From assembly GCA_035489435.1 (NCBI GenBank), contig DATHKG010000023.1: 64,000 nucleotides of DNA, one strand, 5' to 3'. This stretch comes from DATHKG01 sp035489435 (GTDB lineage: Bacteria; Bacteroidota; Bacteroidia; Chitinophagales; Chitinophagaceae). The stretch's first letter is position 1; each line of letters starts with the position of its first letter. Both the position numbers and the translations under genes were made by a program. Positions 35,276 to 43,608 of this stretch are shown here, piece after piece. Under the pieces are notes generated by a model. The model was not told where the DNA came from. It ran no database searches and worked only from the letters and a program-made list of their open reading frames with translations.

Positions 35276-38200
35276 TTAAAATGAAATATTTAATCCGGCT
35301 ACAATTGTCCGCAGCAATGGCCCATTATTTCCAGGGCCTCTTCCACCTCCTCCATACTCAGGATCCCATCCTTCCCAGTCTGTCCAGGTATAAAGATTTT
35401 TACCACTTACATATACCTGGAGAGCTGACATCTTTACTTTACTCAGTAGTTGTTGCGGGAGATTGTATGAAAGCGAAACATCCTGTAGTCTTACAAAACT
35501 TCTGTCACCATACAAACCATAACCCAGCGGATTGCGATAATTAATGCGTGCTGCAGTGTTGATAGGATTTTCGGATGTCCAATAAGGCAGGTCTAAAAAG
35601 TTTGCCTGGTCGTAAAAGTTGCTACCAGGATTTATTAGAGATGAAGAACTATAACCACCCTGTCTAATGTTAAACACAAAGGAAAATTGGAAATTTCCGT
35701 AAGTCAGCATATTGGTTATTCCCATATTGTATTTAGGCTGGTTGCTACTAACTACTCTTCTGTCGGCAGGAGTGATTACGCCATCAGGAACACCATTGGG
35801 ACCGCTGATGTCTTTGAATTTAATATCACCGGCTTTCGCCCCCGGAATAGAGGACAAATCATCGCCTTTTTGAAAGATGCCGTCAAAAACATAATCGAAG
35901 TTAGAACCAAGGGGATGACCGATGAACCAGCCGCTGGCAATATCGTCATCTTCAACTCCATCTCCATTAACATCTCTGCCAGTGAGCGCTACAATCTTAT
36001 TCCTGTTGAAAGAAAATGCAAGATTGGTACTCCAGCCGAACATTTTCTTCTGAATGTTTACGGTTTTAAGATCAACCTCAAGTCCATAGTTTTTTGTTTG
36101 GCCGATGTTTCTCAAAAATGATTCAAAGCCATTGGTATTCGGAATAGTCTGGTTTAATAACAGATCAAATGTATTGGCAGTATAAAAGTTGATTGAAGAA
36201 GTGATCCTGTTCGAAAAGGCCTGCACATCTACTCCAAAATTAAAACTCTCTGTTGTTTCCCAGCCCAGGTTTGGATTGGCCAGGGTTGTTGTATACAAAC
36301 CGACCGTTGATGCACTGCCATCGCCAAAAACATAATTTGATTGACCCACCTGGCTAAGTGAAGAATATTCACTAACGCCACGGTTTCCATTCCTTCCCCA
36401 TGACGCACGAAGTTTTAGAAAATCAATTTGATTAACATTTTTGAAAAAATCCTCATCACTAACGTTCCAGCTCAGTGCTACAGCGGGGAAAACACCATAT
36501 TTGTTACCTGCACCAAACGCTGAGTACCCATCTCGTCTAACGCTCAGCGTTAACAAATATTTACTTCTAAAGGCGTATCCCAGCCTAGCCATCGCTGAAT
36601 TTTGTTTGTTCTCAGCTCCGCCCGATTCAATATTATAGCTATCGCCTATCTGGAGTGAATTGTAGGTAAGTGCATTATTGAAAATATTCTGGCTCGAAAA
36701 AAATGAGAACTGGTTTTTAAATTCATAGATGCCGTAAAGCAGGGTCAAGTCGATGTCGTGATCCTTTGCTATCAGCTTCTTATATTTCAGGATATTTTCT
36801 ACGGTTACATTCTGACTTTCACCAATTCGTTTTGAGCCCGATCCCAATCGGTTTAAGGGCTCGTAAGAATTGTTATAGCCGAATTGTTTGGAGTCGGTTC
36901 TTGTATAGCCGGCATTTAGTTTATAGGAGAGTCCTTTGTAGATATTTACATCTGCGTAGGCATTGGTGAACAAAATATTTGTAACGGATTTGGCGTCGTT
37001 CAGGGTATGACCCAAAATAGGGTTGGATACCAATCCAAGATCCTGCGGTAATGGTCTTGGCGAAACACCGTCATCGAGATAAAGGCTTGCAAAAGGACTC
37101 AAATAAGTAGTAGCAGTAAGGTCGGCTCTTACGCCCGAATTATCCCTGGATGAATAACCTGAATTGATTCCGATTTTCAGCCAGTCGGTAGCATTCACAG
37201 AAAGATTTAAACGTGTAGAAATCCTGGTGAAATTATCTCCTATCACCGGCGATTTGGCGCTTGATCTTGCGCCGGAAAAAAAGTAGTTCACCCGGTCTGC
37301 TTTTCCTGAAACGCCTACTTCAAAATTTGACATAGGTGCATACTGCTTTATTTCTTCAAATGGGTCGATAGAAATTCCGGCGTCAATATTTTTTTGTTCA
37401 ATTGGCTGAAAAGGAACGGGCCCACCTTCTGCAATTACCGCGTCTTTCCTGGCAGCGAGGTATTGTTCTGCATTTAATAAATCTGGTTTATTGGCATAGT
37501 CTGACACACCGTAGTAAGAGTTGACTGTAAATTTCGGTTTGGAAGATTTTCCCTTCTTGGTAGTAATTTCTATAACCCCATTTGCTGCCAGTGAACCATA
37601 AATGGCGGTGGAACTTGCATCTTTTAAAATATCGATGGATTCAATGTCACTTGGGTTTATATCTGCTAAACTCCCACCTGCATACATGATACCATCCAAT
37701 ACAATCAAAGGGTTGTTATCGGCGGAGATGGAATTAATACCACGAATAATGATATTTCCCGACTGTCCCGGTCTTCCATTATCTGTCATCTGCACACCGG
37801 CAGTTGTACCTCTTAGTATCTGCGCTGCGTTCATATTCGGCTGCAGTCTTGTTTCTTCGATATTTACTCTTGCAACCGCCCCGGTTAAATCTTTCTTCTT
37901 CGCTGTACCATAACCGATCACCACTACTTCACCAAGACTGCTGGTAAGACTTTTCAACTCTATCGTTAAGTCTGCGATATTCCCGGTTAAAGTCATTTCC
38001 TGTGGCTCGTATCCAACATAAGAAAACACCAGTATATCGCTTTCCTTATTCGCTTCTATAGAAAAACGACCTGATGTATCTGTGGTAGTTCCGGAAAGCG
38101 TTCCCTTTATGTTTACGCTTACCCCTGGCAGTGGCTTTCCTTGTTCTCCCAATACCGTTCCGCGAATAGGGATAACAAGCGCTCTGTACTTGCTATACTC

Positions 38201-38668
38201 AGTAGTAGCTTTATCATTAGTTGCCTTATAATTATTAACAGGTTCATTTGCCGGCAAAGTAGTTTTCACTGCACTATAAACATATTCTGAAGGCGTGACC
38301 CGGGCGATTTTGCCATCTGTTGGAACTATAATGATATAGGTGTCTTTTTTTACTTTCCTGAATTTTAAGTGAAAGTCTTTCAGCAGTTTAGTAAGCGCGT
38401 CTTCCGCATTGGATGAAGTGGACCATGGGGCTTCGGTTTTTACCATAAGGCCATTCACCATGCTATCATCGAATAAAATATCAACGCTGTAAGTTTTCCT
38501 GATTTGAAAAATGGCCTCACGCAAATGAAGGCTTGTGCCTTTAATTTGTTTGTACTGGTTTTGTTTGCTGTTAACAGCGTAATCCTGGGCTCTAAGGAGT
38601 AGTGGCAAAAGAAAAAATACCAGGGCAGTGATAAATTGAAATTGTAAGTGCAGGGTTTTCTTTTTCAT
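35276..38668 (-). CDS. SusC/RagA family TonB-linked transporter with N-terminal STN domain
   Basis: From the ATG at 38,668 (MKKKTLHLQFQFITALVFF) a signal peptide is followed by a secretin/TonB short N-terminal (STN) domain (about 45-105, LREAIFQIRKTYSVDILFDD, ALTKLLKDFHLKFRKVK), a carboxypeptidase-like domain (about 170-245, IRGTVLGEQGKPLPGVSVNI), the plug (GEVVVIGYGTAKKKDLTGAV) and a beta-barrel. The STN domain is the part that touches FecR and relays ligand occupancy to a sigma factor, so this transporter should be autoregulated through the adjacent fecR. An ATG ten codons upstream adds a charged extension and seems less likely. Confidence 0.95.
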   Translation of the reverse strand: MKKKTLHLQFQFITALVFFLLPLLLRAQDYAVNSKQNQYKQIKGTSLHLREAIFQIRKTYSVDILFDDSMVNGLMVKTEAPWSTSSNAEDALTKLLKDFHLKFRKVKKDTYIIIVPTDGKIARVTPSEYVYSAVKTTLPANEPVNNYKATNDKATTEYSKYRALVIPIRGTVLGEQGKPLPGVSVNIKGTLSGTTTDTSGRFSIEANKESDILVFSYVGYEPQEMTLTGNIADLTIELKSLTSSLGEVVVIGYGTAKKKDLTGAVARVNIEETRLQPNMNAAQILRGTTAGVQMTDNGRPGQSGNIIIRGINSISADNNPLIVLDGIMYAGGSLADINPSDIESIDILKDASSTAIYGSLAANGVIEITTKKGKSSKPKFTVNSYYGVSDYANKPDLLNAEQYLAARKDAVIAEGGPVPFQPIEQKNIDAGISIDPFEEIKQYAPMSNFEVGVSGKADRVNYFFSGARSSAKSPVIGDNFTRISTRLNLSVNATDWLKIGINSGYSSRDNSGVRADLTATTYLSPFASLYLDDGVSPRPLPQDLGLVSNPILGHTLNDAKSVTNILFTNAYADVNIYKGLSYKLNAGYTRTDSKQFGYNNSYEPLNRLGSGSKRIGESQNVTVENILKYKKLIAKDHDIDLTLLYGIYEFKNQFSFFSSQNIFNNALTYNSLQIGDSYNIESGGAENKQNSAMARLGYAFRSKYLLTLSVRRDGYSAFGAGNKYGVFPAVALSWNVSDEDFFKNVNQIDFLKLRASWGRNGNRGVSEYSSLSQVGQSNYVFGDGSASTVGLYTTTLANPNLGWETTESFNFGVDVQAFSNRITSSINFYTANTFDLLLNQTIPNTNGFESFLRNIGQTKNYGLEVDLKTVNIQKKMFGWSTNLAFSFNRNKIVALTGRDVNGDGVEDDDIASGWFIGHPLGSNFDYVFDGIFQKGDDLSSIPGAKAGDIKFKDISGPNGVPDGVITPADRRVVSSNQPKYNMGITNMLTYGNFQFSFVFNIRQGGYSSSSLINPGSNFYDQANFLDLPYWTSENPINTAARINYRNPLGYGLYGDRSFVRLQDVSLSYNLPQQLLSKVKMSALQVYVSGKNLYTWTDWEGWDPEYGGGGRGPGNNGPLLRTIVAGLNISF

Positions 38669-38731
38669 AAACAATCGTTTTGCTTTTCTAATCAGCATTT
38701 ACATTAAATGAATTCAGTACACGGATAATAG

Positions 38732-38803
38732 TTATTGCTCTTTCAAGGGTTATCGCTCTTTTAAGGGCTGTTGCTCTTTTAAGGGCTGTTGCTCTTTCAA
38801 AAC
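38732..38803 (-). repeat. Four 18-bp tandem repeats across the stop codon of fecR
   Basis: Units at 38,732-38,749, 38,750-38,767, 38,768-38,785 and 38,786-38,803 share GCTCTTT(T/C)AAGGG on the plus strand. In the protein they read L-K-E-Q-Q-P repeats; the stop (38,752-38,750) falls inside the array and one further copy lies beyond it. Confidence 0.8.
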
Positions 38804-39907
38804 CGAAGTCTTTTCTCTTAAGATTATTTTCTCTTTTGATTGTTCTATTTCCAGATTGTAGATCTCAGATATTATGGTCAATAGCTCACGTGCAGATGTT
38901 GCACTAAAGGAGCCGGTTATGGTTTTATTACCAATCGTTTCGTCATTTATAACTATTTTGTCGCCAAAAAATTCGCTGATATGGCCTATCACTTCATTCA
39001 GGGTAGTGCTTTCAAATATGAAGCGATGATCTTTCCAGGGAATAAAATTGCTGACAGGTTGCTGGTGTTTAACAGACAGCGATCCGGCTTTGTCAGCAGT
39101 CACCACATCACCCGGTTTCATCAGAACGGGCTGATGTTGTTCATCATTAAAGCGAACCTTTACCGAGCCTTTTTTTAGTATAACCCTGTTTTTTTGATTA
39201 CGGCTATACATCAGGAATTCGGTACCCAGTACTTCAACATTTAACGGGCTGTTGGTGGTAACGAGGAATTTTTGATGATTAACCGTGTGAGTCACATTAA
39301 AAGCAGCTTCTCCCTGTAATGCAACTTTTCGATCTCCTTTATTAAAGCCCCATCGGGGAACAAGCAGGCTGGAATTGGCATTGAGCACAACATGACTCCC
39401 ATCAGCCAGGTTAAACTCAGTGACTTCTCCAAAATCAGTTTGGTAATGAATGTATAAAATCGATTCCCGGTAACCATATGCAAAAAAACCAAGGGCAAGG
39501 ATGACAGAAGCAGCTGCGATCCACCCGATTTTAGAAGCCCTAGCAAAAATATTTTTAACGTGACTTTCGGTTACGGGAGCCTGAGCTATCTCAATTTCAG
39601 GCACATGAAATGAAATTTCAGGATATTGGGAATTTGCATTTGACTGATTAACCAGGTGATTAACAGTTGCATCCCGAGATGCATCCCGGTCAAAAAGTTT
39701 TGTACTCAAATTGTTCCAAATCTGTTGTACGTCCGGTTCACCGGGTTTCTTTTCAGTATCTGTAAGTGACATCAGGTCCCAGTTTTCCTTCATCCAGATT
39801 TTGATTAGCAAGTCCTTCTTTGGATCTAATAACCAGCCGATCACCTCCTCTCTTTCTGCAGGTGAACATTCATTGAGAAAAAATCTATGTAGCTCGGATT
39901 TATCCAT
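38750..39907 (-). CDS. FecR family anti-sigma factor with repeat-encoded tail
   Basis: From the ATG at 39,907 (MDKSELHRFFLNECSPAERE) the protein is 385 residues: a sigma-binding N-terminus, one membrane helix (IGWIAAASVILALGFFAYGY), a FecR domain (EFNLADGSHVVLNANSSLLV) and a DUF4974 domain (TTLNEVIGHISEFFGDKIVI). The tail ends in two copies of K-E-Q-Q-P-L produced by an 18-bp tandem repeat. It lies 81 bp upstream of the STN-type susC. No sigma gene is adjacent; the one at 29,866 is the nearest candidate. The longer frame (to 40,009) adds 34 residues not typical of FecR. Confidence 0.92.
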   Translation of the reverse strand: MDKSELHRFFLNECSPAEREEVIGWLLDPKKDLLIKIWMKENWDLMSLTDTEKKPGEPDVQQIWNNLSTKLFDRDASRDATVNHLVNQSNANSQYPEISFHVPEIEIAQAPVTESHVKNIFARASKIGWIAAASVILALGFFAYGYRESILYIHYQTDFGEVTEFNLADGSHVVLNANSSLLVPRWGFNKGDRKVALQGEAAFNVTHTVNHQKFLVTTNSPLNVEVLGTEFLMYSRNQKNRVILKKGSVKVRFNDEQHQPVLMKPGDVVTADKAGSLSVKHQQPVSNFIPWKDHRFIFESTTLNEVIGHISEFFGDKIVINDETIGNKTITGSFSATSARELLTIISEIYNLEIEQSKEKIILREKTSVLKEQQPLKEQQPLKER

Positions 39908-41160
39908 AACAAACAATCTTCTTACAGTTACAACGCATAAATTTTCCCTAACCCCTATTCTGATTAAATATTTCTTTAAAAAATTTTGAAGAAATTGGGA
40001 GAGTGACAATCAGCGACTTAACTGGATCGGGAAGAACTTGGGGTCTTCATGGACGAAATTGGTTTTATATTGTAAGGTAACATGTATCTTCTAAGTGCTG
40101 TACGTCTTTATCCTTTAGATCTTTCTTGTATCTCTCCTAAAACTGAGATAATCAATTTACCTCCGTCCGTAATCGATGTCGGTATTACGATTTACCGTAA
40201 CAAAGAGTTTCTCCGCATACTAGAGTTGAAATGAATTAGGTGCCTTTGATAGGTTCCGGTGGACTTTTGTCTTTATCTGTTCTGCAATATCAACGCTCAT
40301 TATTTAGTTGTATGTCGAAATTGGAATACTAGTATTTACGAATGCGGCGGGAGCTAGATATTCTGGTGCGGTGTTGCTGACTTCTATAGTAGCCTGTACA
40401 ACGTCGGTATAAGCGGCGATGTAACTGAAAAATACCCTGATGGATCACCAAGAAAACTTTCCTTTGTTCGCACATTTAAAAAATTCATTCAAGTTTTTTT
40501 ATCGATGTGCGAAAAAGCAAATTATTGGATTCAATGATTTAAAAGTTTTCAGAAACGGAATGAGCTTATAGGCCATTCCAAAGATGGTCATAGCGCTTAT
40601 CTTAATGTAAGATACTTTGCAAAATTATGTTATCATGTGTTCTTCGATTTTTCGACTTAATAAGTAATGCATATCCTGGTCCCAACAATTCGGATGAGAA
40701 TGGTGAGAAAATTTATACAACTATCATTAAAACCTCAACTGCGACGGTGGGCGTGATAATTTTGCATTGTATAAGGAACCTCAATCGTTACAGGATTCAA
40801 GATTTGTTATTCCTACTATCGCGGAGAACATTTGGATAGCTAAATTTTGTTAAAATGGTTAATAGGGATTACGCCATTGTAATACGCGATCTAGCTACTC
40901 CATGTGTTTTGAGATAAATACCGCACGGTAAAACTCCGACTCATAGAAGGGTTTAATTGTTAAATAACTACTGATGAAGATAACTAAAAACGTCCAAGGT
41001 TTCTTAAATTTCGAGTTCTGTCTCAAATTCCCACAACTCCTTGAAATGCCGGGTTTAACGCCCTTTTTCGCTATAATTTAGGTTCGCTTCCATTTAATCA
41101 AAAAGAAGCTTATTTTGTTTAGCAAATGCAACATCTTACCACCCCAATTATATATAATGT
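39908..41160. other. 1.25-kb gene-free stretch between the Sus locus and the defence island
   Basis: No convincing gene is present on either strand. A minus-strand frame around 40,300-40,430 (FSYIAAYTDVVQATIEV) is coding-like but too short to assign. A 9-bp inverted repeat (TTCGCACAT at 40,467-40,475 and ATGTGCGAA at 40,505-40,513) stands out. The stretch is AT-rich and looks like decayed sequence at the border of an acquired region; promoters of fecR and of the helicase operon must lie at its two ends. Confidence 0.4.
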
Positions 41161-43395
41161 ATGCTAAAAGAGGTTGAGTGGTCCGCAGACCGAGCCTATC
41201 GATCTGGAAGCGAAAATGAACCTTTAGAGTTCTATCTTGACGGTTTGTGTAATAGCCGACAGTTCGACCTGTTGTTAGGTTATTTCAGTTCTTCTGCCAT
41301 TAGTGTTTTATCCTTGGGGTTTGCCACCTTTCTTTATTCTGGAGGGATAGTAAGAATGGTTGTTAATAATATTATGTCACGAGAAGACCGTGACATAATT
41401 AGATCAGCAAAACAAAGAGATAACGCAAGTCATATTATTGATTTAAGCGATATCAAACAATTGAAAAGAACCTTAGACGATTATGGCAAGCATTTTTTTC
41501 AATGTATTGCTTGGCTGATTTCTAATGATAAGATTCAGCTAAAAATTATAAGACCTAAAAGCGGAAAAGGTATTGCCCATTACAAATCAGGAACTTTTTC
41601 TGACGGAAATACTTCAATTGGATTTAAAGCGTCTTGCAATTTCACGGCATTCGGTTTATTGGAAAACCTGGAAGAGTTGGATGCTTTTTTGAGCTGGGAA
41701 AACAGTCGTTCCAGTAAAATGATCAACAGGCAAAATCATGATTTTGAAAATATATTCTCTGGTAGAGCTGAATTTGTTGATTACCTCGACGTAGACGATG
41801 TTGCCATCGCCATCAAAAAAGAGTTTGGAAATAAATCACTGAATGAACTGATTATCCAGGAAAAAGAGCTGATAGAAAGAAAAAGTCGTGTCTTAGAGAA
41901 TAAACGACTTAGGAAAGTATTTGAAAAAGTGATTACCCGGATAGAAGAAATTATTAGAGAGCCGAGGTTTCCTTACCCATCCGGTGCAAGAGGATACCAA
42001 GCTGACGCTTATGAAAGTTGGAAAGCCAATGGATACAAAGGCATATTTGCAATGGCGACCGGCACAGGTAAGACTATTACTTCTCTAAATTGCGTCTTGA
42101 ATGAATTTAGGGACAATCAGGACAAAATATATCATGTGCTGATTTTAGTTCCGACTATTACCTTGGTGGAACAATGGGAAAAAGAAGTTTTGTCCTTCAA
42201 CTTTCAGGAAGTTTTCAAAATCTCATCGAAGGTAGATTGGCAGAATCGCGTGACTACATTAATCTCAACGGCAAGGCGAATTCCAATCTCATTTGCTTTA
42301 ATCAGCACATACGCATCTTTTGTAAAAGACAAGTTCCAGAGTTTGATTAAAGACTTGCCCGATGATACCATATTTATTGCTGACGAGGGGCATAACTTGG
42401 CTTCACCTTCAGTTATTGCAAAAACTAGGGATTTCAAACTTAAAAAGAGAATTGGCCTATCAGCAACTCCTAAAAGGATATATGACCCGGAAGGCACTGC
42501 AGAAATGGAAGTTTTTTTTGATGACAATGAACCCTACACTTATTCCTTTTCAATGGAACAGGCTATAAGAGAGAATGTATTATGCCAGTATTACTATTAT
42601 CCGCATATCATCAAACTAACCGCGCATGAAATGGCCGAATATGTAGATATTAGTAGCCAGTTGTCAAAACTATACCGGTTCGGAAAAGGGAATCCCGACA
42701 ATGAAAGCAGAATTGAACGGCTGCTTTTAAAAAGAAAACGAATAATTCATAAGGCTGAAAATAAACTGGGAGAAACGATAGATATTTTAGGCCGGCAATT
42801 TCAGCAAAAAGGAAATCTCAAATACACATTTGTATACGTACCCGAAGGAGAAACTTTTGAAATCCGGGAGGAAGGCGATGAACCCGTTGTAGAAAACATA
42901 AGATTGATAAATCAATATTCCCGTGAAATTGCCCGGATAAATGACAGTATTCTGGTCAATCAATTCATCAGCGGCATGGAAGACAGAGATGAAATTTTAG
43001 AACAATTTCAAGAGGGAAAAATTGATGTAATTGCTTCAATGAAATGTTTGGATGAGGGTGTAGACATTCCCAGGGCAGAGACAGCGATCTTTTGTAGCAG
43101 TACCGGCAACCCACGTCAATTTATCCAGAGAAGGGGAAGAATACTGAGAAAGCATCCCGCTAAAGATAATGCTGTTATTCATGATCTGGTCGTATTACCA
43201 GATTATGAAAAAGAAGTTGAAGGTGCTGATACATTCGAGCTAGAAAAAGGGCTAGTAAGAAAGGAACTGGAGCGGGTCATGTATTTTGCTTCGCTTTCCA
43301 GAAACCCTTTTTTTACAGAAGATGTATTCAGAAATGTTTGTGCGCACTACAATCTTAATATATATACTATTCAAACCGAACTTTCAACTGTATGA
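41161..43395 (+). CDS. PLD-SF2 helicase, DNA phosphorothioation system restriction enzyme-like
   Basis: This 744-residue protein has an N-terminal phospholipase-D-type nuclease region (about 1-185; H-Y-K in GIAHYKSGTF, then GFKASCNFTAFG). The SF2 helicase core follows from about residue 275: Walker A MATGTGKT, motif II as IADEGHN, motif III SATPKR, motif VI QFIQRRGRILRK. The opening (EVEWSADRAYRSGSENEPLE, LLLGYFSSSAISVLSLGF) is as I recall for proteins annotated as the DNA phosphorothioation system restriction enzyme. It probably cleaves or translocates DNA lacking, or carrying, the modification. It overlaps the next gene by 4 bp (ATGA). Confidence 0.85.
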   Translation: MLKEVEWSADRAYRSGSENEPLEFYLDGLCNSRQFDLLLGYFSSSAISVLSLGFATFLYSGGIVRMVVNNIMSREDRDIIRSAKQRDNASHIIDLSDIKQLKRTLDDYGKHFFQCIAWLISNDKIQLKIIRPKSGKGIAHYKSGTFSDGNTSIGFKASCNFTAFGLLENLEELDAFLSWENSRSSKMINRQNHDFENIFSGRAEFVDYLDVDDVAIAIKKEFGNKSLNELIIQEKELIERKSRVLENKRLRKVFEKVITRIEEIIREPRFPYPSGARGYQADAYESWKANGYKGIFAMATGTGKTITSLNCVLNEFRDNQDKIYHVLILVPTITLVEQWEKEVLSFNFQEVFKISSKVDWQNRVTTLISTARRIPISFALISTYASFVKDKFQSLIKDLPDDTIFIADEGHNLASPSVIAKTRDFKLKKRIGLSATPKRIYDPEGTAEMEVFFDDNEPYTYSFSMEQAIRENVLCQYYYYPHIIKLTAHEMAEYVDISSQLSKLYRFGKGNPDNESRIERLLLKRKRIIHKAENKLGETIDILGRQFQQKGNLKYTFVYVPEGETFEIREEGDEPVVENIRLINQYSREIARINDSILVNQFISGMEDRDEILEQFQEGKIDVIASMKCLDEGVDIPRAETAIFCSSTGNPRQFIQRRGRILRKHPAKDNAVIHDLVVLPDYEKEVEGADTFELEKGLVRKELERVMYFASLSRNPFFTEDVFRNVCAHYNLNIYTIQTELSTV

Positions 43396-43604
43396 CAAAA
43401 GAAAATATATACAAAACCTTCCTTGACGACCCTCTTTTTATCGAGAAGAATTATATCACCCAAGACAAGGTTGAAAAATTGAAAATGGCGGAGCCAACCA
43501 ATACAAAATTGTTAGAAGTAATTAAGATAGCTATTAATGGAAACGTTGATGGTGATTCTGAAGGTGTGATTTCCAGGAAAATAAATCAGTATCTCAATAA
43601 ATAA
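43392..43604 (+). CDS. Small uncharacterised protein of the phosphorothioation-like locus
   Basis: This 70-residue charged protein (MTKENIYKTFLDDPLFIEKN ... VISRKINQYLNK) has no signal peptide, membrane segment or motif I recognise. It overlaps the helicase gene by 4 bp and is followed 4 bp later by the DndD-like gene, so translational coupling and co-function are likely. It is too short for a normal DndE and I see no DndE motif. Confidence 0.7.
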   Translation: MTKENIYKTFLDDPLFIEKNYITQDKVEKLKMAEPTNTKLLEVIKIAINGNVDGDSEGVISRKINQYLNK

Positions 43605-43608
43605 TACC

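Noticed and set aside
40627..40839. A 70-residue plus-strand protein in the 40-kb gap
   Set aside because: Its composition is not protein-like, no start or family support exists, and it lies in AT-rich sequence with many random frames.
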